Assembly (NCBI GenBank): GCA_902511025.1
Contig: CABXDP010000003.1
Location: forward strand, 1 to 63,503
Direction: 5' to 3'
DNA: 63,503 nucleotides
Source: an uncultured Gammaproteobacteria bacterium
GTDB lineage: Bacteria; Pseudomonadota; Gammaproteobacteria; PS1; Pseudothioglobaceae
Positions 26,800 to 36,700 of the stretch are shown here, in pieces. The notes under the pieces were generated by a model. It searched no databases. It was not told the DNA's origin and saw only the letters and a program-made list of their open reading frames with translations. The stretch's first letter is position 1, and the number at the start of each line of letters is the position of its first letter. The position numbers and the translations under genes were made by a program.

Positions 26800-27801
26800 A
26801 TGAAAAAATACAACATTTATGGAATGGGCGCTGCAATTGTAGATACAGAGGTTGTGGTAAGTGATTCATTTATTAAAGATAATGATATTGGCAAAGGCTT
26901 GATGACTTTAGTTGATGCAGAGAGACAAAAATATCTTCTTGACTCTCTTACCACTCAGCGTGTACCTGTAAAGATGAGTTGTGGCGGTTCGGCTTGTAAC
27001 TCCGTTGTTGCAGCAAGCATGTTCGGTTCAAGCACCTTCTTCTCTGGCAAGGTGGCTAATGATGAGGTTGGTGACTTTTTTATAAAAGATTTAAATAAAT
27101 CGGGAGTTGATTTTCATCAAGTAGACCCATCAAGTGGAGTTACTGGAAAGTGCCTAGTCATGGTTACGCCAGATGCAGAAAGAACGATGAATACTAATCT
27201 GGGCGCGAGCCTCGAGTTAACATATCGTGAAGTTGATGAAGAAGCGCTAGCCAATTCAGAGTGGTTATATATTGAAGGATATGTTGTGACCGATGATCAA
27301 AGAACAGCAGTTGCACGAGATGCAATGCAGTCCGCAAAAGACAATGGTGTTAAGACCTCCCTAAGCCTTTCTGATCCTTTTGTTGTTGAGGTATTCTCAG
27401 AAAATATTAAAACTATAATTGGAGATGATGGCCTTGATTTGATTTTTTGTAATGGGGATGAAGCAAGAAGCTTTACAGATACTCATACTATTGAGGCAGC
27501 TGCAGAAGGCTTAAAAAAATACGCAAAGACTTTTGTGATTACTAGGGGTCCTGGCGGATCATTAGTATTTGATGGTGTTAATCTAATTCATACTGAAGGG
27601 GTTTTAGCAAGCGCAGTAGATACGAATGGTGCAGGCGATATGTTTGCAGGTGCTTTTTTACATGCTTTATGCAGAGGCAAGGGTTTTGCATGGGCAGCTG
27701 ATTTTGCAAATGCCGCCTCCTCAAGAGTAGTCAGTCAATTCGGTCCAAGAATTAATTCAATTGAATACATTAGTCTCAAGCAGCAATTCAAATTAGATTA
27801 G
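26800..27801 (+). CDS. PfkB family kinase, adenosine kinase-like
   Basis: A 333-residue ribokinase-fold protein. The PfkB C-terminal signature is DTNGAGDMFAGAF near residues 272-284, with the catalytic aspartate in GAGD, and the N-terminal SCGGSACNSVVAASMFG binds the sugar. The layout (MTLVDAERQKYLLDSL near the start, FVITRGPGGSLVF before the signature) fits the adenosine kinase-like branch. It would phosphorylate a nucleoside or sugar with ATP; adenosine salvage is the best guess. It ends the hemE-trpA-accD-ispH run. Confidence 0.85.
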   Translation: MKKYNIYGMGAAIVDTEVVVSDSFIKDNDIGKGLMTLVDAERQKYLLDSLTTQRVPVKMSCGGSACNSVVAASMFGSSTFFSGKVANDEVGDFFIKDLNKSGVDFHQVDPSSGVTGKCLVMVTPDAERTMNTNLGASLELTYREVDEEALANSEWLYIEGYVVTDDQRTAVARDAMQSAKDNGVKTSLSLSDPFVVEVFSENIKTIIGDDGLDLIFCNGDEARSFTDTHTIEAAAEGLKKYAKTFVITRGPGGSLVFDGVNLIHTEGVLASAVDTNGAGDMFAGAFLHALCRGKGFAWAADFANAASSRVVSQFGPRINSIEYISLKQQFKLD

Positions 27802-27805
27802 TTTG

Positions 27806-27829
27806 TGCAAATATCCTTGTATATTTGCA
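27806..27829. promoter_or_regulatory. Perfect inverted repeat, candidate operator of the winged-helix gene
   Basis: TGCAAATAT (27806-27814) and ATATTTGCA (27821-27829) are exact reverse complements around a 6-bp centre. The repeat abuts the -10 box TATAAT at 27830-27835 and so covers the -35 region of the promoter for the DNA-binding protein encoded at 27895. That position is typical of an autoregulatory operator. It is not followed by a T run, so it is not a terminator. Confidence 0.6.
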
Positions 27830-27835
27830 TATAAT
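27830..27835 (+). promoter_or_regulatory. -10 box of the winged-helix gene
   Basis: A consensus TATAAT lies directly after the inverted repeat and about 60 nt before the ATG. No consensus -35 is visible because the palindrome occupies that region. Confidence 0.55.
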
Positions 27836-27894
27836 GCATAGAATTGGCACTTGAAGTTAAAAAGTTAAATCAATTTAAATTTTTGAGGTAAGTT

Positions 27895-28179
27895 ATGAAG
27901 AAAGCAGTAAGTAGATTATTTCAACTTCGAAAAGCTTTAGATGAATGTGAAAAAGAATTTGGGTTGAGTGGATATTCTGAGGTGGAAAAAGCAGTTTTTT
28001 CATTTATAAGTTCTAATTCAAATGTCACTATCACTTCAATAAAAAATGACCCGTACTTTTCAAAATACTCCTTATCAACAATCAAAAGAGCAGTTCTTTT
28101 CCTAACATCTAATAATATTGTTAGGGCTGATCAGTCGACTTTGGATAAAAGAGAGATGATCTTGTCATTTCAAAAATAA
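27895..28179 (+). CDS. Small winged-helix DNA-binding protein, putative
   Basis: I do not recognise the family by name. The 94 residues read as a winged helix: a helix at SEVEKAVFSFISS (about 28-40), a second at TITSIKND, a recognition-type helix SLSTIKRAVLFLTSNNIV, and a wing RADQSTLDKREMILSF that resembles the D-x-R wing of MarR-type regulators. The N-terminal 25 residues look like a short dimerising helix (FQLRKALDECEKEFG). A GAGG ribosome site precedes the ATG. The upstream palindrome suggests it binds its own promoter as a dimer. Confidence 0.7.
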   Translation: MKKAVSRLFQLRKALDECEKEFGLSGYSEVEKAVFSFISSNSNVTITSIKNDPYFSKYSLSTIKRAVLFLTSNNIVRADQSTLDKREMILSFQK

Positions 28180-28337
28180 CTGCAAATTTATCAAGTGAGC
28201 GAAGCCTATAGAGAACTCACTATAATAAAATCCAATAGGACTCGACTGATTCTGCTAGCAGCGAGAAATAAGTGAATACAGAATGGCGGTTGCCACTACT
28301 TGCAGTTAATGATGCTTTTTATCTATAGGTTATTAGA
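28180..28337 (+). other. Intergenic region with several nested complementary segments
   Basis: CCTATAG (28205-28211) is complementary to CTATAGG (28323-28329), enclosing ATTCTG/CAGAAT (28249-28254 with 28279-28284) and TGGC/GCCA around GGTT (2884-type tetraloop at 28284-28295). A GTGAG/CTCAC pair (28195-28199 with 28215-28219) is also present, and TATAAT occurs at 28221-28226. This may be a structured leader for the following membrane protein gene. It matches no riboswitch I know. Confidence 0.3.
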
Positions 28338-28931
28338 ATGCAAGAAAATATAACTAAAGACCCTCTTCTCGAAGTGCTTCAACCTCAAACCATAACTTTC
28401 TTGATAGTTGTGCTTTGTTATTTTATAAATGGGCCTGCTTATCCCTTTGAAGGAAATCTTATCTGGCTTCCTTTAGGTGCAATGTCACTCTGTTTTCTGT
28501 TGTTTGGTTTTAGGGTAGCTCTTGCAGCAATTTTTGCCTCGCAATGTTCCGAATTTTGGTTTAACTCCCAGCCTTTTTTTGATCAGTTGACACTGGTTAT
28601 GACTGTTTCAGGAACACTTGGGCCCGTTCTTGCTATAGCAAGTATGAGGTTTTTTAAATTATCTAATTTTTTTGATGGCGAGAAACTTGTATTTCACCAC
28701 CTTATTTTTTTAGCAATCTTAACTGCGTTATTTAATACGCTTATTGCATTTTTTGTATCTTCTTATATTGTTTCAAATGGTCAAGCTAATGAGGTAATTC
28801 ATGCGACCGACTTTTTAAGGAACTACTTAATGGGTGATATTTTAGGCTGTTTGTTAGTTTTATTTTTTGCAGCTCTTGTGGTTGTTCCATTTATCAAATA
28901 CTTTTTTCCAAGGATTACTCCTTCAGAATAA
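28338..28931 (+). CDS. Stand-alone MASE1-like integral membrane protein
   Basis: A 197-residue protein with about five hydrophobic spans. The region WLPLGAMSLCFLLFGFR followed by ALAAIFASQCSEFWF, and the late NYLMGDILGCLLVLFF, resemble the MASE1 sensory membrane domain, which normally sits in front of GGDEF, EAL or kinase domains. Here the protein ends after the membrane part (FFPRITPSE), so no output domain is present and none is encoded next to it on the same strand. A signalling role through a separate partner is conceivable. Family assignment is by motif resemblance only. Confidence 0.65.
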   Translation: MQENITKDPLLEVLQPQTITFLIVVLCYFINGPAYPFEGNLIWLPLGAMSLCFLLFGFRVALAAIFASQCSEFWFNSQPFFDQLTLVMTVSGTLGPVLAIASMRFFKLSNFFDGEKLVFHHLIFLAILTALFNTLIAFFVSSYIVSNGQANEVIHATDFLRNYLMGDILGCLLVLFFAALVVVPFIKYFFPRITPSE

Positions 28932-28950
28932 TTTTTGACGAAGAATATTC

Positions 28951-28974
28951 TAGCTCTTTTATGAGTTCGAGCTA
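28951..28974. other. Inverted repeat between convergent genes
   Basis: TAGCTC (28951-28956) and GAGCTA (28969-28974) are exact reverse complements in the 44-bp gap between the MASE1-like gene and the mfd stop. There is no T run on either side, so termination activity is uncertain. Confidence 0.35.
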
Positions 28975-28975
28975 A

Positions 28976-31900
28976 CTAAACCAGTGACTTAACTATATTG
29001 CCAATTTTTTTAATTCTAAATTGATCAGCCTCCATAACTTCTTTTACTACCAGAGTTTTTGGATTTTTTAGATGAAACTGTTGAGGCTTTGTTTGGATTA
29101 GATTGATAATTTTTGATGTATCAATGTTATTGGTGTCATTTAAAGTAATTTCTGCCTTGTCGTCATAGATATTGATTTTAAGAATTCCAATATTTTGAGA
29201 TAAATTCTTTAGGGAGGATGACTCAAATAAATTTTGAGTTGGCTCAGGAAGAGGCCCAAATCGATCAATCATTTCAACTTTTAGTTCTTTCAATTCGTCT
29301 TCCAGCTCAGCACTTGCAATCCTTTTGTAAAGAATAAGTCGCTCATGAACATCAGGCAAGTAAGTTTCTGGGATGATGCAGGCAATCCCTGGATTAATTT
29401 CTATCTCATCCAGTGAAGCATCTTTAATATCAAGTTTATAGTTATTCTTTATCGCATGAATGGTTCGTTTTAGTAAATCATGATAAAGATTAAAGCCAAT
29501 CTCAGAAATCTTGCCGCTTTGATTTTCACCCAATAAGTCACCCGCACCCCTTATTTCAAGGTCATGATTCGCTAACATAAAGCCAGCGCCCAACTCTTCC
29601 AATGAAGCAATTGCATCCAGACGTTTTCTAGCATTATCAGTTATTGATTGGTGTGATTTAATGACCAAATAGGCATAAGCTTTGTGGTGAGAGCGGCCAA
29701 CTCTGCCGCGAAGCTGATGAAGCTGAGCAAGGCCAAAATTTTGTGCATTGTTAATAATAATAGTATTGGCGCTTGGTATATCGATTCCAGTTTCAATAAT
29801 TGTTGTGCAAACTAGAATTTGAAAACGCTGGTGATAAAAATCAGTCATTATTTGCTCAAGTTCCTTGCTTGGCATTTGGGCATGGGCAATCCTAATTTTT
29901 ATATTCGGCATAAGTTCTCTTAATGACTCTGCCATGTTGTCAATCGTATCGATGTCATTATGCACAACAAAAATTTGACCACCTCTATGGAGTTCTCTTG
30001 AGCAAGCTTCAGTAATTGTATTGTTGTCCCACTCATCAATAAAGGTCTGTATTGCAGTTCTTTTTGCTGGAGGAGAAGCGATAATAGATAACTCCCTCAA
30101 CGAACCAAGTGCCATATTCAGTGAGCGTGGGATTGGTGTTGCTGTCATGGTTAATATATCGCTTTGGCCACGGATTTTTTTTAATGACTCTTTTTGTTTA
30201 ACGCCAAATCGATGCTCTTCATCAATAATTATTAAGCCAAGATTTTTGTATCTAATACCACCTTGAATTAGTTTATGAGTTCCTACTACAATATCAATTT
30301 TTCCTAGTTTGAGGTCTGATTTGATTTGTGTTTGATCTTTAGTACTTTGAAATCTAGATAGAGACTTAATAACCACTGGAAATTTAGAAAAACGATCATT
30401 AAAGGTTTGATAGTGTTGGTTAGCTAGAAGCGTTGTTGGAACCAGAATAGCAACTTGCTTTCCTGATTCAACAGCTAAGAAAGCAGCCCTCATTGCAATT
30501 TCAGTTTTACCGAATCCTACGTCACCACAGACCAGTCTGTCCATGGGTTTATCAGATTGCATATCCATTAAAACATCATTCATTGTTTTAATTTGATCAG
30601 TCGTTTCTTCAAAGGCAAAACTTGATACAAAGGAACTATATGAGTCCTTAGGGCTGGGGTATGAAAAACCTTTTTGTGACTTACGTTTTGCATAAATTTC
30701 TAATAGTTCAGCAGCAACATCATAGAGTGACTCAGCCGCTTTTCTTTTTGCCTTTATCCACTGCTGACTTCCTAATTTATGCAGTGGTGCGTTATCCGCA
30801 CTCACTCCAGTGTATCTTGAAATGAGGTTTAAGCTCGTGATAGGAACCAACAGCTTTGATCCATTTGCATATTCTACTGAGATAAAATCTTGTTGATTGT
30901 CATCAAAGCTTCGACTAATCAGACCTAAATAGCGCCCAACGCCATAATGCTCGTGGACTACAGGATCACCCAGTTGAATTTCAACTAAGCTTTTTATGGC
31001 CTCATCAAAATCTTTGTGTTTTGCTCGACGCCTACGTTGCTGCCTAACCACATCTTGTCCAAATAAATTATTTTCAGTTATGACCGCTATTTTTTCAAAA
31101 ATAACACCTTCACTTAAACTTGCATGGGTGATACTGAGTTTTGAATCTCGATTGAGGAAGTCAGACCAGTTAGGGCACTCTTCAGCTTTTAAATCATACG
31201 AAGATAGCAAATCATTTAAAACGCTTTGCCTCCCCTCTGATTCACAAACAATTAAAGTGCGTCCATTAAAGTTATTAATGAAACTGAATAGCTTATTCAG
31301 TGGTTTCTTGGCCTCAGCTTCAATTTTAACTGGAGGGAGCATTACAGATTTAAAGTCTAAACCCCCATCTTTGAGTGTCTTAGATGTTTGAATTTGAACC
31401 TGCTTTTTTTTCTTAAGGGCAGCAAAAAAATCGTCACTATTTAAAAAAACCTTGTTAACTGCAAGGGGCAATCTTTCCAGTGAGTTCTGACAGTAGTTAA
31501 AGCGCTCTAATAACTCTGCAGTCTGCAGATCAATTGACTCAGAAATTCCTTTTTGATAAGCAATGACTGAATTATCTGGAATGAAATCAAACAATGTTTC
31601 AGTTGTTTCAAAAAACAATGGCAAATAGAACTCTATCCCTCCTGGATAGCGTCCCTCACTGACCTCTGTATAAATGAAACCATCCGTATTACCAAACTCA
31701 GAAACGTAGTTTTTTTTAAAGATATCGATACTAGCTTTATCCGATGCAAACTCTCTTGCAGGTAAAAGTTGAATTTCTTCAATGACTTCAATAGATCTCT
31801 GTGAAGATGGATCAAAGGATCGAATCGACTCAATTTCATTATCAAAAAGATCAATTCTATATGGGTTTTTTACGCCCATTGGGTACATGTCAATTAGCGC

Positions 31901-32407
31901 ACCTTTTAATGAAAATTCACCTTGCTCCATAACCGTTGTTACTCTTCGATATCCAATCCTTATAAGATTTTCAGTAAATGAGTCAATCTCAAGATTCTGG
32001 TTATTTTTAAGACTAAGGCTATACTTATCTATAAAGCCTCTTGGACATATTCTTTGAGACAGCGCCTCAATTGTAGTAACGATAATCCCAGACTCAAGGG
32101 ATGATAATTTGGCTAGCGTACTAAGCCTTGAAGAGACAATGTCAGGATGAGGTGAGAAGTGATCAAATGCCAAAACTTCCCAGCTTGCAAAACTAAGAAT
32201 CTCAATGGATTTGTTAAAAAAAGCGAGTGATTTATTGATTTTGTCATAATGCTTTATATCACTAGCAATGTACAGAACAAATCCTTCGTTAGATTCTGCA
32301 TATTCTAGAAGTGCAAGTGCTTCTGAAGGACCAAATAGTGAGCCCCAATAATTCTTTCTGAAGTCTGAAGGGATTGACTTAGATTCTGCGGGATAAACTA
32401 GGCTCAT
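28976..32407 (-). CDS. mfd: Transcription-repair coupling factor Mfd
   Basis: A 1143-residue SF2 translocase that removes RNA polymerase stalled at DNA lesions and recruits UvrA. The UvrB-homology region fills the N-terminus (LALLEYAESNEGFVLYIAS, FSPHPDIVSSRLSTLAKL). The RNA-polymerase-interacting domain begins at LGDPVVHEHYGVGRYLGL (about 480). Walker A GDVGFGKTEIAMRAAF lies near 629, the DEEH box in IIDEEHRFGVKQKE near 728, and the TRG-type motif in QLRGRVGRSHHKAYAYL. It overlaps the upstream maf gene by 4 nt. Confidence 0.97.
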   Translation of the reverse strand: MSLVYPAESKSIPSDFRKNYWGSLFGPSEALALLEYAESNEGFVLYIASDIKHYDKINKSLAFFNKSIEILSFASWEVLAFDHFSPHPDIVSSRLSTLAKLSSLESGIIVTTIEALSQRICPRGFIDKYSLSLKNNQNLEIDSFTENLIRIGYRRVTTVMEQGEFSLKGALIDMYPMGVKNPYRIDLFDNEIESIRSFDPSSQRSIEVIEEIQLLPAREFASDKASIDIFKKNYVSEFGNTDGFIYTEVSEGRYPGGIEFYLPLFFETTETLFDFIPDNSVIAYQKGISESIDLQTAELLERFNYCQNSLERLPLAVNKVFLNSDDFFAALKKKKQVQIQTSKTLKDGGLDFKSVMLPPVKIEAEAKKPLNKLFSFINNFNGRTLIVCESEGRQSVLNDLLSSYDLKAEECPNWSDFLNRDSKLSITHASLSEGVIFEKIAVITENNLFGQDVVRQQRRRRAKHKDFDEAIKSLVEIQLGDPVVHEHYGVGRYLGLISRSFDDNQQDFISVEYANGSKLLVPITSLNLISRYTGVSADNAPLHKLGSQQWIKAKRKAAESLYDVAAELLEIYAKRKSQKGFSYPSPKDSYSSFVSSFAFEETTDQIKTMNDVLMDMQSDKPMDRLVCGDVGFGKTEIAMRAAFLAVESGKQVAILVPTTLLANQHYQTFNDRFSKFPVVIKSLSRFQSTKDQTQIKSDLKLGKIDIVVGTHKLIQGGIRYKNLGLIIIDEEHRFGVKQKESLKKIRGQSDILTMTATPIPRSLNMALGSLRELSIIASPPAKRTAIQTFIDEWDNNTITEACSRELHRGGQIFVVHNDIDTIDNMAESLRELMPNIKIRIAHAQMPSKELEQIMTDFYHQRFQILVCTTIIETGIDIPSANTIIINNAQNFGLAQLHQLRGRVGRSHHKAYAYLVIKSHQSITDNARKRLDAIASLEELGAGFMLANHDLEIRGAGDLLGENQSGKISEIGFNLYHDLLKRTIHAIKNNYKLDIKDASLDEIEINPGIACIIPETYLPDVHERLILYKRIASAELEDELKELKVEMIDRFGPLPEPTQNLFESSSLKNLSQNIGILKINIYDDKAEITLNDTNNIDTSKIINLIQTKPQQFHLKNPKTLVVKEVMEADQFRIKKIGNIVKSLV

Positions 32408-32994
32408 AGAACGTGAACATTTTCCTTTGCGAGCATATCGATTAATTGAATTGTGGGGAGCCCAATAAGGCTGTTAGGATCATCACCCTCCATTTCAGTA
32501 AATAATGCAATTCCTAAACCCTCTGATTTGAAACTGCCGGCACAGTTAAGGACATCTTCCTTGGATAAATACTTTAATATTTGATTATCTGATAGTGTCT
32601 TAAATGAAACCTTGAAATGTTCGACATGAACATGAATATTAAGATTTTTTGTGTTCATCAAAACTAACCCTGTAAGAAAGTTTACAGTTTTTCCAGAACT
32701 TTTTTTGAGTTGAAGGAATGCATTTTCATGACTGCCAGGTTTGGTTAAGATGGAGTCATTGGCTTTGTATCCAGTATCCAATGTAGCTACCTGGTCAGAG
32801 GCAATAATCAAGCCAGTCTTAGATTTTGCCACTGCCACTGCCTTTTCCTTTGAGAGGCGAGTTACTAAGTCAATGGGCGATTCGTTCACTCTTCTATCCT
32901 CATTTATCTCCGGAGAAACTACTTCGAAGTCGAGTCCTAGCTTATCAAGGATAGCTTTTCTGAATGGCGAAGATGAGGCAAGAATGAGTGACAC
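32404..32994 (-). CDS. Maf/YceF-type nucleoside triphosphate pyrophosphatase
   Basis: A 196-residue house-cleaning enzyme that hydrolyses non-canonical nucleoside triphosphates. The Maf signature LILASSSPFRKAIL opens the protein, ASDQVATLDTG holds the catalytic aspartate, and the C-terminal SEGLGIALFTEMEGDDPNSLIGLP is present. The last block and the SSSPFR form resemble YceF, active on 7-methyl-GTP, rather than the dTTP/UTP-directed YhdE, but this is only a likelihood. It is translationally coupled to mfd. Confidence 0.9.
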   Translation of the reverse strand: MSLILASSSPFRKAILDKLGLDFEVVSPEINEDRRVNESPIDLVTRLSKEKAVAVAKSKTGLIIASDQVATLDTGYKANDSILTKPGSHENAFLQLKKSSGKTVNFLTGLVLMNTKNLNIHVHVEHFKVSFKTLSDNQILKYLSKEDVLNCAGSFKSEGLGIALFTEMEGDDPNSLIGLPTIQLIDMLAKENVHVL

Positions 32995-33010
32995 TGAGAG
33001 ATTAAAGATT

Positions 33011-33032
33011 GTAAAATAATCTAATATTTTAC
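33011..33032. promoter_or_regulatory. Perfect inverted repeat between divergent maf-mfd and folA
   Basis: GTAAAATA (33011-33018) and TATTTTAC (33025-33032) are exact reverse complements with a 6-bp centre, located midway in the 56-bp divergent gap. It could be a shared operator or simply two facing AT-rich -10 regions. Confidence 0.35.
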
Positions 33033-33050
33033 TTCAATCAGGCTGAATTA

Positions 33051-33539
33051 ATGCGCTTATCAATAGTAGTGGCAATGGATGATAATCGTTTGATTGGTAA
33101 TAAAAATCAACTTCCATGGCATCTTCCAGCTGACTTGGTATACTTCAAAAAACTTACCACGGGCAAGTCAATATTAATGGGAAGAAAAACTTATGATTCC
33201 ATTGGGAGGCCACTTCCTAATCGAAGAAACATTGTAATTACCCGTAATTCAGAAATTACAATACCAGGATGTGAAGTAGTTTTGAGTTTAGGTCAAGCGC
33301 TTGAACTCACAAAAGGAGAGGAAGAGGTAATGGTTATCGGCGGTGCAACTTTGTGTGATCAGCTTCTTCCAGAAATCAACAGACTTTATATTACCAAGAT
33401 TGATGGAGAATTTGAGGGTGATGTTTTCTTTCCAAAATATGATCATCTTAATTGGAGCCAAGTGAGTTGTGAGTCACATAAAAAAGATAGTGTAAATGAA
33501 TATTCACACCATTTTATTGTTTTAGATAGAGTCCAATGA
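33051..33539 (+). CDS. folA: Dihydrofolate reductase
   Basis: A 162-residue enzyme that regenerates tetrahydrofolate with NADPH. The N-terminal VAMDDNRLIGNKNQLPWHLPAD gives the active-site Trp and the catalytic acid in LPADLVYFKKLT; the NADPH site is seen in ILMGRKTYDSIGRPLPNRR and VIGGATLCDQLLP. Chromosomal FolA type and length. Its stop overlaps the ATG of the small lipoprotein gene (ATGA). It is transcribed divergently from maf-mfd across only 56 bp. Confidence 0.97.
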   Translation: MRLSIVVAMDDNRLIGNKNQLPWHLPADLVYFKKLTTGKSILMGRKTYDSIGRPLPNRRNIVITRNSEITIPGCEVVLSLGQALELTKGEEEVMVIGGATLCDQLLPEINRLYITKIDGEFEGDVFFPKYDHLNWSQVSCESHKKDSVNEYSHHFIVLDRVQ

Positions 33540-33718
33540 AAAGGCTGATCTCGCTAACTTTATTGATTGTATTCTTGTCGGGTTGCATCTTTACTAAGGT
33601 CGTTACTGTTCCTATGAGAGTAACTGGCGCAGTGGTCTCTGTAATTCCAGTGGTTGGAGATGGCGTTGATAATATCTTGGGCACTAGCGCCGATGTCATC
33701 GACGCGATACCTATTTAG
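33536..33718 (+). CDS. Small predicted lipoprotein
   Basis: A 60-residue protein with a lipoprotein signal peptide: basic MKR, hydrophobic LISLTLLIVF and lipobox LSGC with the lipidated cysteine at residue 17. The mature part is about 44 residues and mostly hydrophobic with small residues (VVTVPMRVTGAVVSVIPVVGDGVDN). It is coupled to folA by a 4-nt overlap and its stop overlaps that of gltB on the other strand. It resembles the short NF038104/DUF6726-like lipoproteins of marine bacteria, but I cannot confirm this. Function unknown. Confidence 0.75.
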   Translation: MKRLISLTLLIVFLSGCIFTKVVTVPMRVTGAVVSVIPVVGDGVDNILGTSADVIDAIPI

Positions 33719-36700
33719 ACTACTTTCAAGTGCTTCTTATCTTGGGCGGCTAGAACTTCTTTTAGGGCCCTAGGCATAACCTTGACGAAGTGCATAGCCT
33801 CTTTATCCCAGTTATCTAGTATCTTTCCAGCTATTTTTGAGCCTGTATATTTAAAATGCTTTGTTGTAAATTCATGAAGCTCAGATAGTGACTCCTTATC
33901 CATTGGATCAAAGTCAATCATCGCAGAGTTTGCTCTTGACTCTAAAGTTTGATTTGGATTATAAACATATGCGATACCTCCACTCATACCAGCACCAAAG
34001 TTTCGACCAACCTCACCTAGAATGATAGCTCTTCCACCTGTCATGTACTCACATCCATGGTCACCAATTCCCTCAACAACAGCTATCAAACCAGAATTTC
34101 GAACGCAAAAGCGCTCAGCAACTTGGCCTGAAAGATACAGTTCGCCACCTGTTGCGCCATAACCACAAACATTTCCAGCAATAATTTCATTTTCAGAGGA
34201 GTAGGTTGAGTCTTTAGGAGGATAGACAATGACTCGACCACCGGACAATCCTTTTCCTACATAATCATTCGCATCACCCTCTACAGACATAGTGATTCCT
34301 TGAGCAAGAAAAGCTCCAAAAGATTGTCCAGCAGAACCTTGGAAATTAATTTGAATTGAATCATCCTTGAGATTATTACCTTGCCTTGATTTAACAACAT
34401 GAGAGGACAACATGGCCCCAACAGCTCTATCGACATTCGAAATACTAGACTCAAATTGAACTCTCTTATCGTTTTCAATAGCCTGTTTAGACTTCTCAAT
34501 TAAATCGAGATCTAACTGATCTTCAAGTTGATGATCTTGCTTAATACTCTGATAGGTTCCAGCGTCTCTGTATAGGTTTTCAGCAGGAGTTAATATTGAA
34601 CTTAAGTCAATTGAATCTTGCTTCCAGTGATTGATCGCTTTATTCATTTCAAGCATATCGACTCTACCAACCATATCTGTTAATTTAGAAAAGCCAAGTT
34701 CAGCCATGATAGTTCTCAACTCTTCAGCAACCATAAACAAATAATTAACTACATGTTCTGGTTTCCCAGTAAATTTTTTGCGCAATACTTTGTCTTGAGT
34801 GGCGATTCCAACAGGACAAGTATTCAGATGGCATTTGCGCATCATAATGCAGCCAAGAGTGATTAATGGGGCAGTAGAAAAACCAAATTCTTCAGCGCCT
34901 AATAAGGCAGCAATTGCAACGTCTCGCCCCGTTTTAAGTTGACCATCAGTCTGGATGACAACTCTTGATCGAAGATCATTCATTACTAGTGTTTGATGCG
35001 TTTCAGCGACACCTAATTCCCATGGCAATCCTGCATGCTTGATTGATGTTAATGGAGAGGCTCCAGTTCCTCCATCATGTCCAGCAATAACAATATGGTC
35101 AGATTTTGCCTTCGTGACTCCAGCAGCAACTGTCCCTACACCAACTTCGGATACTAGTTTGACACTGATACGTGCATCTGGGTTTGATCGCTTAAGGTCA
35201 AAAATGAGCTGAGATAGATCTTCAATAGAGTAGATATCATGGTGAGGTGGAGGGCTGATTAATCCAACACCAGCTGTAGAGCACCTAATTTTAGCAATAC
35301 CCTCATCAACTTTTCCACCTGGAAGCTCTCCACCTTCTCCAGGTTTAGCGCCCTGAGATACTTTTATTTGAAGCTCGTCAGCATTATTGAGATAGTCAAT
35401 TGTAACGCCAAAACGGCCTGAGGCAACCTGCTTAATAGCGCTTCTTCTGGAGTCACCATTCGCATCTGGAGTCCAACGTTTTGAGTCTTCACCCCCTTCT
35501 CCAGTGTTTGACTTTCCACCTATGCGATTCATAGCTATAGCAAGTGATTCATGAGATTCAGCTGAGATTGATCCAAAACTCATAGCACCAGTAACAAATC
35601 TTTTAACTATTTCTTTTGCTGGCTCAACTTTTTCAATATCGATTGCATTTCCATCTTTAAATGACATCAGGCCACGAAGCGTGCAATTCCTCGTGCCCTC
35701 TTCGTTTGATTTTTTAGAAAACTCCCAGTAAGCATTCTGATCATTGCCCCTAGCAGCTTTTTGCAAAGAGGAAATTGTTTGTGGCTCCCACATATGCTTT
35801 TCACCACCACTTCTCCAGTGATAGTGACCCAGATTGTCCAGTGATTTTGTTAAAAATGCTTTATTATGTTGAGCTTCAGATTCTTGTTGAATGACATCAA
35901 AACCTACTCCACTGATTCGGCTTGCGGTTTCAAAAAAGCACTTATTCATGACTTCATCAGAGAGACCAACAGCCTCAAAAATTTGAGCACCTTTATAGGA
36001 TGCTAGAGTGGAGATACCCATTTTTGCCATCACTTTAAGCATGCCTTTGGCAATTGCCTTTCGGTATGCCTTAACAACATCATCATCACTATCCAAATTA
36101 ATTAATTTGTCTCTTCTGGCTTGCCATAAAGCTTCAAATGCTAGGTAAGGGTTGACTGCATCTGCGCCGAATCCGGTCAGTAGACAAAAATGATGAACCT
36201 CTCTTGCTTCTCCAGTTTCAACTATGATTCCTACCTGAGTTCGCATATGGTTAGCTACTAAGTGTCTGTGAACTGCAGAAGAGGCAAGGAGTGAGCTAAC
36301 AGCATTTCGATTAGAATTTATTTCTCTGTCTGACAAAATAACAAGGCTGTGACCGTCTTTGATAGCTTGTGTGCTTTGTTCACATATTGAATCAAGCATT
36401 TCAGCTAGGCTATGATTTCCCTTCGTCTCATATGTTATGTCTATCGTCTTACTTGTCCAGCCTCTATGGTCGCATTGATTGAGTGCAGCCATTTCTTCAT
36501 TGGTCAAAATAGGGTGATCAACCACCAGTCGGTGAGCATTCTCTTCTTTATTGCTCAACAAATTTCCTTCCGGCCCTATCGAGCAACTCAGAGACATAAC
36601 CACTTCTTCTCTAATTGAGTCAATCGCAGGATTTGTAACCTGAGCGAAGAGCTGCTTAAAGTAGTCGTATATAATTCTTGACTGATCCGATAAGCACGCT

